Source: Mucilaginibacter kameinonensis (GTDB taxonomy: Bacteria > Bacteroidota > Bacteroidia > Sphingobacteriales > Sphingobacteriaceae). Taken from it: a DNA stretch of 64,000 nt. Each line of letters opens with the position of its first letter. Within the stretch, counting starts at the first letter, position 1. Location of the stretch: contig NZ_RCWZ01000001.1 in NCBI RefSeq assembly GCF_003675385.1, forward strand, positions 1,364,001 through 1,428,000, in the 5' to 3' direction. Below the pieces are notes generated by a model. The model made no database searches and was not told where the DNA came from. It saw only the letters and a program-made list of their open reading frames with translations. A program made the translations under genes and the position numbers. Below, one piece after another: positions 1 to 8,802 of the stretch.

Positions 1-514
1 TGGTAAATTCACGGCGGGGCAGGGGCGAATCGCATTCGCTTTGCCAGGAATGTTTTCCATCAGTATGTATCCAGGTGCCTATGCTTTCATACCGCGGACT
101 ATCATCAACCTGGAAAACCTTTTGTACCCAGCGGCCTTTTGCTTCGGCAGGCTTTAGCGTGCCTTTTTTCCAGGTGTTGCTTTGATCGAAGTTAAGCAGG
201 GTTGGCTCTTCATACACCCAGTCTTCGCGCCAGTGCTTTATTACTGTAGAATCACCAACCACCAATAAATGCTGTATAACTATTTTTTTGGGAGAATCTT
301 CTTCAACGGCAGCCCATTCGAAGCCCCATGAGTGGTATTGCGGATGATTGCGATAAGCGGTATCAGGAGAAAAGGTTTCGGCATAATCAAAAGTAACTTT
401 ATAAAAACCACCAAGTGAACGGATGGCCGCGCGGTCCTGGTCTAATTTTGATTGTGCTTTAACACTGATCTGAACCGCACTTAGCAATATTAACAGGTAA
501 AGGACTTTTTTCAT
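1..514 (-). CDS. DUF6607-like exported protein (3' part outside window)
   Basis: The reverse strand opens with ATG at 514 and stays open to the window edge, giving the first 171 residues. The N-terminus MKKVLYLLILLSAVQISVKAQ is a clear signal peptide with cleavage probably after KA/Q. The next segment contains the pattern FYKVTFDYAETFSPD, which I recognise from the DUF6607 family of exported proteins of unknown function; the Trp-rich stretches (WGFEWA, HWREDWVYE) fit that family. DUF6607 genes in Bacteroidota are often near TonB-dependent receptors, and a FecA-like receptor lies 5 kb away, but no operon link is visible. A promoter-like pair sits 35 bp upstream. The family call is from memory of the motif, so it is moderate; the presence of a real secreted-protein gene is much surer. 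Confidence 0.7.
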   Translation of the reverse strand, partial: MKKVLYLLILLSAVQISVKAQSKLDQDRAAIRSLGGFYKVTFDYAETFSPDTAYRNHPQYHSWGFEWAAVEEDSPKKIVIQHLLVVGDSTVIKHWREDWVYEEPTLLNFDQSNTWKKGTLKPAEAKGRWVQKVFQVDDSPRYESIGTWIHTDGKHSWQSECDSPLPRREFT

Positions 515-920
515 GAACTAACAGATTGCTGTGATGTATTAACAGCAACAAAGGAATGTCTTATTTAGAATAAATCCAAATAAAAATAAAAAAAGCATCT
601 TGCTTATTCAATCAATTTAATTAAAACAATTTGCTGTGAGCGCACTTACTATAAAACTATATACCCTAATGCCAACATATTAAAACGATTGTAAGGCAGA
701 CGTTTGCAAGGGTTTTCTATTCAACATCAACCCTTAATATTTTATTCATTTCATTCATCTTGGTAGTTTGGCCTGCCAATAACTATATTTAAGCATAATT
801 ATTTTGTTAATTATAAGCAAGCCTGTATAGGTAAAGTATATAAAACAATAAATATTATTCAGCGTATTATTGGTGTACCCCCTTAACGATAATAAGTTTT
901 GCTGAGTTGAAACGCCAATT
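515..920. other. AT-rich divergent intergenic region
   Basis: The region separates the divergent DUF6607-like and STAND-like genes. Apart from the minus-strand promoter candidate at 549-580 I see no ORF, RNA gene or strong repeat. It is strongly AT-rich, as expected for a promoter region. Confidence 0.6.
549..580 (-). promoter_or_regulatory. Candidate Bacteroidota promoter for the DUF6607-like gene
   Basis: On the minus strand TTTG (577-580) is followed after about 20 bp by TTCCTTTG (549-556). This fits the Bacteroidota -33 TTTG and -7 TAnnTTTG consensus with one mismatch. The predicted start of transcription lies about 30 nt upstream of the ATG at 514. Motif match only. Confidence 0.45.
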
Positions 921-3458
921 ATGACGAGTTTTTCAAAACATTATTCAGAGAACTTAAAAAATTCTGTTCTTGCTATTGCGGGGTTGTCAAATATAGCTCC
1001 GGCCGATTGTAAGATGCTGGAAGCTTTAATTCTCGAAAAAACCAAACAGCGGGTTAGCGAAACAACGTTAAAGCGCATCTATGGTTTTGCGTATAGTAAA
1101 TTCAACCCTTCTATGTTTACACTCAACACCTTATCGCGCTATTGCGATTATGAGGGTTGGGATGATTTTTGCAGAAAGCAGGAAGCCGAATCCATAAAAC
1201 AAAGTGGTACTACTGTTGATTGGGACTTGTTAAAAGCCAACGCGGGTAAAATAACTTCGTTTACCCTGCAAGCAATTAAAAATAAAACAGGGATCCCTTA
1301 TCCGCAAACTATCAGGAGGCAATTTATTGATGACCATTTTGCCGCTTTTTTGCAAGGAAATTATACTGCAACCGTGATTGCGGCTCCTGCCGGGTATGGT
1401 AAAACTGTAGCGCTTTGTCACTGGGTTGATGAAAAGGTTCACCAAATAGGTAACGACATTATACTGTTTTTTAGCAGCAGCGCTTTAATGAATGTTTTTT
1501 TAAGCGGTCGCGATTTGAACGATTGGATGCTGGGCCTGCTTGGCTATTCAACCGAAGAAGATATTGTGGCGCTGCTTGATGTAAAGCAACGCAAGGAGGG
1601 ACGATTTTTCCTGATTGTTGACGGGGTTGATGAGCACATGTTTAAGAACGATCAGTTTCAACTGGTTATAAACCAGTTGGTTGATATTTTTTCCTTTTAC
1701 CAATCGCATGAATGGTTTAAGCTGGTTTTAACCATGCGATCATCAACATGGATGAACTATAAGCATTTGATTGAAATGGGGCAGAGCCCCTGGTTTGAAG
1801 GTTTTTTCAGTTCGCACAATCAGCCGTCAAACGTGCCGTTGTTCAGCATCCAGGAAATAAAGGAGCTTTGTCTTAAAATTAATCCAACTATAAAGAACTT
1901 CATCGCGATAAATGTAGTCGAGAATTTTAATCACCCGCTATATTTTCAGTTTTACTATAAACAGCACAAGAAAAACTTTTCGCTCAATGATGTTGATCAT
2001 GTAAGCGTATATGAGCTTATATCAAATTTTGTTTTAAACAAGGTTTACATGGGCCAGTATTCGGCCGATAAAATTTACCTGATCCAGGCTATAGTTGAGC
2101 AGATGGATTTTGAAAATGGTGTATTTGAGGCCAGTAAACTTGGGCTTATCAATGTTATAAAGCAATACAACCATGCCTATCTTGAATTGTTAAGTATTGG
2201 TTTTATCCGTGAGCTAAATACCAGCAGCGATTTTGAGTACCGTGCTTCTATAGAGTTTAGCAACGATCATTTTTTTGAGTTTTCGATAAGCAGGTATCTC
2301 CTGCATAATAATGATAACCTTTTTAATATCGACCTGATAAATATTATTAATAAATATTTCACGGGCGAACGTAAGTTATCCATACTAAAATGGAGCGTCA
2401 TTTATGCCATTAAAAGCGGGCAGCAGGAAAGCTTTCAACTGTTATCCCAAACCCGCCTTACTACCAGTGAAAAATCAGACCTGATCATTTTCCTGGGCGA
2501 TTTATTGGAAAAAGAGTTAAGTACTTTAAAAAATACCGAAAATCTTGTACAATATTTTAAGCAGGATTGCAGCGATGAGCTGTTTGACTATTTATTTGGC
2601 CTGGAGTTTATTCATAACGATTATGCCAAAACCCTACACACGCTGCTTAAGTTTGAGCTTTCGGATAAAAAGAAAATCCTGGTTTATACCGGCCTTGCTA
2701 CCATAAGTGTAATAGGGCTTGAAATGAATAAACTGGAGGAGTACCTAAAGATCATGAGCGGCTTTGGCGCCGTGAGCTATTATGAGTTTTCGGTTAACCC
2801 TTTAAAATGTATCAATACCATATATCAGTTTCTTAAATATGGCATTGTTAACAAGGAGTTTTTTAAGGAGCTTACGAGATTTTATTTTCAGCCGCCATTA
2901 CACCTGGAACAATCGGGCTCAAATGATCTGGTGCTTTTGTTAGCAACACATACTTTGAGGATTTGCAATAAGCCCTTAAAAACATTGCGTTTTATTGCAA
3001 TGCTTGAAAAATATTACCGGCCTGTTAGCAATACCATGTGTGTGTATTGCTTTTTTTTGAAACGAATAAAAACGGAAGAATACCTTGCTCTTGGGCAGAC
3101 AAAAAAAGCCATGGAGCTGTATTTTGAACTGGACGATGTTTACAGACATGCCGATGGTGCTTTTACCCCGCTTATGATCACATCGTTCAATTGCCTTAAA
3201 ATTATAGTTGATTTTAATTACAGGCAACTTTCATTAACCGATGATACGCTGGAAGAATGGGTAAACCTCATTATTAACGAAATGGAGTATAAGCTATCAA
3301 GGGTATATATGTTTGCTTTTTTGCTAAGAAACCAGCACCTTATCAAACATCCGCCCGAACGGGTTTATAAACATATCAACTATATGTTCTTAAAAACAAT
3401 GAGCGAAAGTGGTTTACGCGCCGATATATTTTTAAAGCAAAACAGCTTTACAAGCTGA
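921..3458 (+). CDS. HTH-like + STAND/NACHT-like P-loop NTPase, 845 aa
   Basis: A large soluble protein with no signal peptide. Residues about 1-90 look like a small helical DNA-binding region: the stretch SETTLKRIYGF...TLNTLSRYCDYEGWDDFC matches an XRE-like HTH pattern common in Bacteroidota. A P-loop NTPase follows, with Walker A AAPAGYGKT (154-162), Walker B LIVDGVDEH (231-239) and a sensor-like TMRSS around 271-275. The remaining 500 residues are helical and repeat-like without a recognised family, as in the sensor arms of STAND proteins. The architecture suggests an ATP-switched signalling or transcription protein of the MalT/GutR kind, or a defence-type STAND. The ligand is unknown. Its 3' end overlaps the convergent DUF892 gene by 11 bp. 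The NTPase call is firm; the HTH is a pattern-based inference. Confidence 0.8.
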   Translation: MTSFSKHYSENLKNSVLAIAGLSNIAPADCKMLEALILEKTKQRVSETTLKRIYGFAYSKFNPSMFTLNTLSRYCDYEGWDDFCRKQEAESIKQSGTTVDWDLLKANAGKITSFTLQAIKNKTGIPYPQTIRRQFIDDHFAAFLQGNYTATVIAAPAGYGKTVALCHWVDEKVHQIGNDIILFFSSSALMNVFLSGRDLNDWMLGLLGYSTEEDIVALLDVKQRKEGRFFLIVDGVDEHMFKNDQFQLVINQLVDIFSFYQSHEWFKLVLTMRSSTWMNYKHLIEMGQSPWFEGFFSSHNQPSNVPLFSIQEIKELCLKINPTIKNFIAINVVENFNHPLYFQFYYKQHKKNFSLNDVDHVSVYELISNFVLNKVYMGQYSADKIYLIQAIVEQMDFENGVFEASKLGLINVIKQYNHAYLELLSIGFIRELNTSSDFEYRASIEFSNDHFFEFSISRYLLHNNDNLFNIDLINIINKYFTGERKLSILKWSVIYAIKSGQQESFQLLSQTRLTTSEKSDLIIFLGDLLEKELSTLKNTENLVQYFKQDCSDELFDYLFGLEFIHNDYAKTLHTLLKFELSDKKKILVYTGLATISVIGLEMNKLEEYLKIMSGFGAVSYYEFSVNPLKCINTIYQFLKYGIVNKEFFKELTRFYFQPPLHLEQSGSNDLVLLLATHTLRICNKPLKTLRFIAMLEKYYRPVSNTMCVYCFFLKRIKTEEYLALGQTKKAMELYFELDDVYRHADGAFTPLMITSFNCLKIIVDFNYRQLSLTDDTLEEWVNLIINEMEYKLSRVYMFAFLLRNQHLIKHPPERVYKHINYMFLKTMSESGLRADIFLKQNSFTS

Positions 3459-4014
3459 TAGCCGCCTGCTGGTTATTATCATATTTTGCCAATAAAAAAT
3501 CATACAGCTTATGCCTGGTTTTTGAGTTGTTTAAGTGCACATCCAAAAAACGGATCATTGGCTCGTTGTTTTTTTCAACGGCTGTTAATTGCAATACCTG
3601 CATTGAGTTTTTTTCGACACCTGAAACATATTCCAGGTACGAAAGAATGCACATGTCGCGCAATACTTCATCGTCGTTATGCTGGTGTATAGCTGTAAAT
3701 TCATCTTCGAGCAAAGAGATGAGACCACTGCAATTTTCAAATGAATAACGTTTTTGAAGCTGCGCGTAAACGCCATCTATACGCGCAATTTGTTTTTCGG
3801 TTTCGCCGAGGGTTTCTTTTATCGGAGTATCAAGATCCTTAAAGCTATCGGTATCTGCAATTTCCAAAAGTCGTTCGGCCAGGTGTGCTTTGGCACAATA
3901 AATCCTGTTCAGGTGTTCTGTAAAAAAAACTGTTAATTTATCAGACGCCCATTGTGCTGGGTAAGGGGGTACCATACGGGGTGTTTTTTTATTCATTAAT
4001 TGTCTATCAGTCAT
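3448..4014 (-). CDS. DUF892 (YciE/YciF-like) ferritin-like protein
   Basis: This 188-residue protein has the DUF892 signature: an N-terminal FFTEHLNRIYCAKAHLAERLLEIAD helix followed by FKDLDTPIKETLGETEKQIARIDGVYAQL. The family forms a ferritin-like four-helix bundle and is linked to stress responses (YciE/YciF). Family helices carry carboxylates and histidines (for example EDEFTAIHQHNDDE), consistent with a diiron-like site, though metal binding is not proven for all members. The extra N-terminal 30 residues are basic and proline-rich; a start at the second Met (residue 7) is equally possible. The gene is convergent with and overlaps the end of the STAND-like gene. No partner genes are adjacent, so it is probably monocistronic. 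Confidence 0.75.
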   Translation of the reverse strand: MTDRQLMNKKTPRMVPPYPAQWASDKLTVFFTEHLNRIYCAKAHLAERLLEIADTDSFKDLDTPIKETLGETEKQIARIDGVYAQLQKRYSFENCSGLISLLEDEFTAIHQHNDDEVLRDMCILSYLEYVSGVEKNSMQVLQLTAVEKNNEPMIRFLDVHLNNSKTRHKLYDFLLAKYDNNQQAAISL

Positions 4015-4630
4015 AGTTAAATAATAATGCCACTGCCGCGTTGCAGGTTTTGTTTATAGGGTTGTATGACCGATAAAACAGAGGAATGGATATTGATAGG
4101 AAATAACTGACCGGTCATCCGGCTTTTAGGGTAATTTGAGCAATTGCTAATTGTGCTAAAGTTATTTCTTGTTATGGTTAAATAACAAGTTTATACAATA
4201 TTCATTCTATAATGTGACTCCTGAAATAACCAGTTGTTTATCTCATTTTATCATCTGGGCATTATTAAATAAATCTACAATACGCAATTCAAAACGCATA
4301 CCGATTTTGTTACATCTACGTAAAAATTGTAATTGTAATATATAAGTTACCTTCTTTTGTAAATTTTTATGCGTTTTTGAAAGTCATTTTCGCTACAGTT
4401 ATAAAACTATAGCATACATGTCTCATCAACATATCCTTGTATACACGATTGTGTACAAAGTGTGGTGAAAATGAGCGAGAATGTTATATTGACACAGTTT
4501 AGTTCCCTCAATAATCTATTTATCCAGAATTTATCCAAAATTAATTATCCGGGTTTAATATTTTTAACATATAAATTATTTTATCGATAAAATTTTGTGT
4601 AGCATTGCTATTGTTTAGAACGATTATTGA
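4015..4630. other. 616-bp non-coding region
   Basis: Upstream of both the DUF892 gene (minus) and the 184-aa gene (plus). It is AT-rich and carries no convincing ORF. An imperfect inverted repeat, TTGTATACAC/GTGTACAA, lies near 4427-4448; it could be an operator for the downstream TonB-receptor unit but has no support beyond symmetry. Confidence 0.5.
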
Positions 4631-5185
4631 TTGAAAAAGACCTTCGCCATAGTAATGCTAATTACTCATATGCTCAACTTAGTTGGGTATATGGCACTCA
4701 ATCAATATTTTGCCAATAAATCAAACGGCATAATAGCCAGGCAAATCGCTAAAGGCAAATACAATAAACGCGACCTGATTGAAATTAAGATCAAACAGAA
4801 TTTGCCTTTTATACACGACTGGGAAGATTATGTAAACATTGCCGGCCAGCTCCAGTTAGATGGTGTTGCATACAATTACGTAAAACTTAGGGTTACCCGT
4901 GATACAGTTTATGTACAGTGTATTCCTAATTATGAAACAACAAAGTTGTTGAATGAGAATGTGATCTGCGCTAAAAAGCTTGATACTACACCTATCAGCA
5001 AGCGTAATCACGAATCGTCAGAAAAGAAACTTGGCAGTGATGCAAAATATAATTGTCCCGAAATTTCGTATTCTTTTATAAAACCTGCCGAACCTGTTCA
5101 GGCCCCCGGCACATTTGTTTATATCAGCATTCCCGATGCCTTTGTATCAGTTGGCGGCCAGCCCCCGGAAATGGCACTTGCCTAA
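4631..5185 (+). CDS. Uncharacterised 184-aa protein preceding a TonB receptor
   Basis: The frame begins with TTG at 4631 (MKKTFAIVMLITHMLNLVGYMALNQ), a hydrophobic signal or anchor segment of about 22 residues; no ATG offers an equally good N-terminus. The mature part is about 160 residues, with a KKRD-like basic region, FIHDWEDYVNIAGQ and a VRVTRDTVYVQCIPNYE-type strand, then a low-complexity C-terminus ending VSVGGQPPEMALA. I do not recognise a named domain. It lies 136 bp upstream of the FecA-like receptor on the same strand, suggesting co-expression and a periplasmic or membrane role in the same metal or siderophore uptake. That function is inferred from position only. Confidence 0.7.
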   Translation: MKKTFAIVMLITHMLNLVGYMALNQYFANKSNGIIARQIAKGKYNKRDLIEIKIKQNLPFIHDWEDYVNIAGQLQLDGVAYNYVKLRVTRDTVYVQCIPNYETTKLLNENVICAKKLDTTPISKRNHESSEKKLGSDAKYNCPEISYSFIKPAEPVQAPGTFVYISIPDAFVSVGGQPPEMALA

Positions 5186-5321
5186 ATTTATAGCTGATAA
5201 TTAATCTGTTCTGTTCAACCTTAATGAATGGCCCGATATTCCATACAATTTGCTATGCGTATGCGTAGCCCTCATTGTTGTACCCGGACAGTATACCCCT
5301 AATATTTTTCAATTTGAATAA

Positions 5322-7505
5322 ATGAATACCCTTTATAAAATTTCATTAGCCGCGCTATTCATAGGTTGCGCAGGCCTTGCTCATGCACAAAATAAAAGTG
5401 TTAAAGATACCCTGCAACTGGATAGTGTTATCATTAAAGAAAGCAGGCCCAAACATTTACCTAACGTATCCGGCACCAATATTTTTGCCGGAAAAAGAAC
5501 TTTTGATGTTTTTCTTGATGCCGGAAAAGCCAATTTAGCCAATAACAATGCCCGAATGACTTTTGCGAAAGTGCCGGGTGTTAACGTTTGGGAAATGGAT
5601 GGTGCAGGCTTACAGCTCAATATAGGTACCCGTGGTACTGACACCCACAGGTCGATAGAAACCAATATCAGGCAAAATGGCTATAACACCAACTCGGATA
5701 TGTTTGGCTATCCCGAAAATCATTACAATGTGCCGTTTCAGGCTGTGAGTGAAATTCAGATCGTCCGTGGTTCGGCCGCTTTACAATTTGGCAGTCAATT
5801 TGGTGGTATGGTTAACTTTAAACTTAAGGAAGGCGACAGCACCAAAGTGTTTGGCTTTGAAAGCGAGCAATCGGCCGGCTCAAACCGGTTTTTTAACTCC
5901 TACAATGCCATTGGCGGCAAGGTGGGCAAAGTGAGCTATTATGCTTTTTACAGTGCACGCACCGGTGATGGCTGGCGACCTGATGCCGCTTTTAATTCGC
6001 GCGCTTACTATGCCAACATCAAATACCAGTTTAACGATAAAGGAAGCATCGCTTTCCAGTTTTCACGGTCAGATTACAGGCAGCAGATAGCAGGGGGCTT
6101 AACCGACGCGCAGTTTGATGCCAATAATCGCCAGTCAACCCGTGCCCGTAACTTTTTTAACCCGGAAATTAACATTCCTGCATTACTGTTCAATTACCAG
6201 TTTGATAAAGATACCCGGCTGGAAGTTACCTCGCATGTATTGTTTGGCCAGCGTAACAGCGTGCAGTTTATTAATACCGCCAACATTCCGGACACCGTTA
6301 ATACGAGCCTAAAAACATTTAACCCGCGCCAGGTTGATCGTGACTATTACGCGGGTTTTACTACAGAGGCCCGTTTACTGCATAACTACAAGTTGGGCGA
6401 TCTTAAAAGTTCATTTACGGCAGGGGTGAGGTATTTTGAGGAAACCACCAAGCGTAAACAAAAAGGAACAGGTACTGTCGGTTCTGATTTTGATCTGAGC
6501 CTGGTTAAGGACTACGGCATAGACTTACGGCTGCATACTTTAAATTACGCTGCTTTTGCCGAAAATATGTTCCAGGTTACCAAGGCATTTACAGTTACAC
6601 CTGGCGTTCGGTTTGAACAGATCAATACCACAAACACAGGGGTTATTGTAAACCGCACCGTACCGGTTAGCTATAAGGATAAACGTAACTTCCCGCTGTT
6701 TGGAACGGGGCTACAATATCAGTTGAATAACGGAAGTCAGTTTTATGGTAACATTTCGCAGGCTTACCGCCCGTATATTTATGCAGCCGTTACCCCGGCA
6801 GATCAGCTGACCATTATCGATCCTAATATTAAAGACAGCAAAGGTTACGATGCCGATCTGGGATACCGCGGCCATATCAGCGCTGTATTTAGTTTTGACG
6901 TAGACGCGTTTTATGTTTACTATGGCAAAAGGGCAGGTACCTTAACGCAAACCGATGCCAATAATGTAACGCATCTTTACATGACCAATATTGGTAATGG
7001 CGTAGCTAAAGGCGTCGAGGCATTTACAGAGGTTTCACTAATCCGCTCGTTTGATCAATCGGCGGGCAGCGATCTTCGTTTGTTTAACTCATTGTCCTAT
7101 ACCCACGGCCGTTACACCAGTGGCTCTATCAGCCAAAATGGTAAAAACGTAAGCCTGGTTGGTAACCATCTTGAAGGTACTCCTGATTGGATTGACCGTG
7201 CAGGTTTAACCTTTTTAAGTGGCCATGTAAGCAGCACCCTGCAATACAGCTATGTAGGCAAAAGTTTTAGCGATGCCAATAACACTACATTCAACGCAAC
7301 CGGTGCTACCGGTATTGTGCCGTCGTACCATTTGTTTGACTGGGCTTTCAATTATAGTTTCCTGAAAAACTATCACCTTACAGCTAACGTGAACAATATT
7401 TTTAACGCTAAGTACTTTACCCGCCGTATTAACATGTACCCCGGCCCTGGCATTTTACCTGCCGATGGACGCACATTCAATATTGGTTTTGGTGTGAAGA
7501 TTTGA
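5322..7505 (+). CDS. FecA-like TonB-dependent outer-membrane receptor
   Basis: A 727-residue receptor with signal peptide MNTLYKISLAALFIGCAGLAHAQ. The plug follows (FAGKRTFDVF..., NIGTRGTDTHRSIETNIRQNG, SEIQIVRGSAALQFGSQFGGMVNFKL) and then a 22-strand-type barrel ending in GPGILPADGRTFNIGFGVKI, a C-terminus typical of FecA/ferric-siderophore receptors. There is no N-terminal carboxypeptidase-like domain (so it is not a SusC protein) and no FecA signalling domain, and no anti-sigma/sigma pair is adjacent. The substrate is therefore probably an iron or other metal chelate taken up with TonB energy, but the exact ligand is unknown. It probably shares transcription with the 184-aa gene upstream and ends before a strong hairpin terminator. 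Confidence 0.88.
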   Translation: MNTLYKISLAALFIGCAGLAHAQNKSVKDTLQLDSVIIKESRPKHLPNVSGTNIFAGKRTFDVFLDAGKANLANNNARMTFAKVPGVNVWEMDGAGLQLNIGTRGTDTHRSIETNIRQNGYNTNSDMFGYPENHYNVPFQAVSEIQIVRGSAALQFGSQFGGMVNFKLKEGDSTKVFGFESEQSAGSNRFFNSYNAIGGKVGKVSYYAFYSARTGDGWRPDAAFNSRAYYANIKYQFNDKGSIAFQFSRSDYRQQIAGGLTDAQFDANNRQSTRARNFFNPEINIPALLFNYQFDKDTRLEVTSHVLFGQRNSVQFINTANIPDTVNTSLKTFNPRQVDRDYYAGFTTEARLLHNYKLGDLKSSFTAGVRYFEETTKRKQKGTGTVGSDFDLSLVKDYGIDLRLHTLNYAAFAENMFQVTKAFTVTPGVRFEQINTTNTGVIVNRTVPVSYKDKRNFPLFGTGLQYQLNNGSQFYGNISQAYRPYIYAAVTPADQLTIIDPNIKDSKGYDADLGYRGHISAVFSFDVDAFYVYYGKRAGTLTQTDANNVTHLYMTNIGNGVAKGVEAFTEVSLIRSFDQSAGSDLRLFNSLSYTHGRYTSGSISQNGKNVSLVGNHLEGTPDWIDRAGLTFLSGHVSSTLQYSYVGKSFSDANNTTFNATGATGIVPSYHLFDWAFNYSFLKNYHLTANVNNIFNAKYFTRRINMYPGPGILPADGRTFNIGFGVKI

Positions 7506-7588
7506 CCTCTCCCCAACCCCTCTCCAAAGGAGAGGGGCTTAATATGGTTATTCAAGTCCTCTCCTTTGGAGAGGATTTAGGTGAGGTC
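7506..7588. repeat. Palindromic CCCCTCTCC/GGAGAGGGG intergenic repeat
   Basis: Two arms (CCCCTCTCCAAAGGAGAGG and CCTCTCCTTTGGAGAGG) lie within 83 bp, flanked by CTCTCCCCAACC and its complement GATTTAGGTGAGG. It is related in style to the repeats at 32135, 42880 and 58336. It sits directly after the receptor gene stop. Confidence 0.75.
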
Positions 7589-7593
7589 TTAAC

Positions 7594-7627
7594 AAAACGG
7601 CCCTTCAAATTCATGAAGGGCCGTTTT
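7594..7627. terminator. Strong bidirectional terminator
   Basis: A 14-bp perfect stem, AAAACGGCCCTTCA / TGAAGGGCCGTTTT, with a 6-nt loop and T-runs on both strands. It lies between the convergent receptor gene and the response-regulator gene and can serve both. Confidence 0.9.
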
Positions 7628-7648
7628 ATTTATACTGATAAGGGTTGC

Positions 7649-8020
7649 TTACTTTGTGATGTGTTTTTTTACGATCTCTGAAAGTGCTGTAAGGTCGAAG
7701 GGTTTGGCAAGGTAGCCATCGGCATTCCCGGCTTTGGCGATTTCCTTAATATTACTCACTGCCGAAATGATGACCACAGGGATATGGCTGGTGGCAGGAT
7801 CTTCTTTAATTCCTTTGCTTAGTTGTTGGCCATTGGCATCGCTGGTCCAGTCGGTGAGCCAGTTATCAAGCAGTATCAGGTCGGGGTTGATAGAGGCGAG
7901 GGTCCGCAGGATACGGGCATTATCAGAGTGTATTACTTCGTAACCTTCTTCCTCCAATACATATACTACAGTATCGCGGATATCTTTATCGTCCTCTATA
8001 ACTAAAACCTTTTTGGCCAT
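7649..8020 (-). CDS. Single-domain response regulator (CheY-like receiver)
   Basis: A 123-residue protein that is only a receiver domain. The acidic pocket is D10/D11, the phosphoacceptor is D52 (LILLDNW), the switch Ser is S86 (VVIISA) and the conserved Lys is K106 (AKPFD). It has no output domain, so it must act by protein-protein contact within a phosphorelay or with a kinase encoded elsewhere. No histidine kinase is adjacent. The insert LTDWTSDANG after D52 is longer than in CheY; such inserts are common in Bacteroidota stand-alone receivers. It is monocistronic and is followed by the shared terminator at 7594-7627. Confidence 0.9.
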   Translation of the reverse strand: MAKKVLVIEDDKDIRDTVVYVLEEEGYEVIHSDNARILRTLASINPDLILLDNWLTDWTSDANGQQLSKGIKEDPATSHIPVVIISAVSNIKEIAKAGNADGYLAKPFDLTALSEIVKKHITK

Positions 8021-8147
8021 AAGTTTGATTGCTATTTAATTAAAATACCGGTATTTGAACCAGTTTTGTTTAATTATATAACAAACAAATACCCTGAATT
8101 TGTTTTAGTTGTAGTATTAAATAAAAAATATATTATTTAATGAAATG

Positions 8148-8729
8148 TTAACCGGCAACTGTATTATAACAGGCGCGGCAACGTGGTTCGTAGCTTTCTT
8201 TTTCGCCCAATAATATTTTTGAATTATCGTGCACCAAACGGTACGAGTATTGGGCAGGGTTACCGCACCTAACGCAAACGGCCTGTAGCTTGGTTACCGA
8301 TTCGGCAATAGCCATGATGGTTGGCATAGAGCCAAACGGACGGCCTTTAAAATCCATATCAAGACCGGCCACAATCACACGTACACCACGATTGGCCAGT
8401 ATGGTACATACTTCGGGAAGTTCATCGTCGAAAAACTGCGCTTCATCAACGCCTATCACGTGGGCATCGCTGGCCAGTAGTAAAATAGCAGATGCGCTAT
8501 CAACTGGGGTAGAGGTAATTTTGCTGGCATTGTGCGAAACAATGGCCTCTTCGTCGTAACGGGTATCGGCTTTAGGGCTAAAGATCTCGACCTTAAGCTT
8601 GGCTATGCGGGCACGGTTCAACCTCCTGATCAGCTCTTCGGTTTTGCCCGAAAACATTGATCCGCAGATAACCTCAATACTGCCGCCTAACTCGCTTTTA
8701 CGCCTAAAAACCTCTTCGTGATATACCAT
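8148..8729 (-). CDS. tdk: Thymidine kinase (type II)
   Basis: A cytosolic salvage enzyme that phosphorylates thymidine to dTMP using ATP. The 193-residue length is normal for the family. It has P-loop GSMFSGKT (23-30), the catalytic acidic motif DEAQFF (95-100, Glu96 as the likely base), and the lasso-domain zinc site C152-x2-C155 and C184-x2-C187. It is transcribed divergently from the 354-aa gene at 8803, with only 73 bp between starts. Confidence 0.96.
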   Translation of the reverse strand: MVYHEEVFRRKSELGGSIEVICGSMFSGKTEELIRRLNRARIAKLKVEIFSPKADTRYDEEAIVSHNASKITSTPVDSASAILLLASDAHVIGVDEAQFFDDELPEVCTILANRGVRVIVAGLDMDFKGRPFGSMPTIMAIAESVTKLQAVCVRCGNPAQYSYRLVHDNSKILLGEKESYEPRCRACYNTVAG

Positions 8730-8768
8730 TTATGACTTTAATAGTCGGCAAATATCAGAATTTAATCC

Positions 8769-8776
8769 TACTTTTG
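8769..8776 (+). promoter_or_regulatory. Bacteroidota -7 element upstream of the 354-aa gene
   Basis: TACTTTTG matches TAnnTTTG exactly and lies 26 bp upstream of the ATG at 8803, predicting a leader of about 20 nt. No clear -33 TTTG is seen. Confidence 0.5.
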
Positions 8777-8802
8777 ATAAGCATTTTCCTAACATTGAGG
8801 CC

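Noticed and set aside
4427..4448. TTGTATACAC/GTGTACAA symmetry as an operator
   Set aside because: Imperfect and single; not enough to call a binding site.
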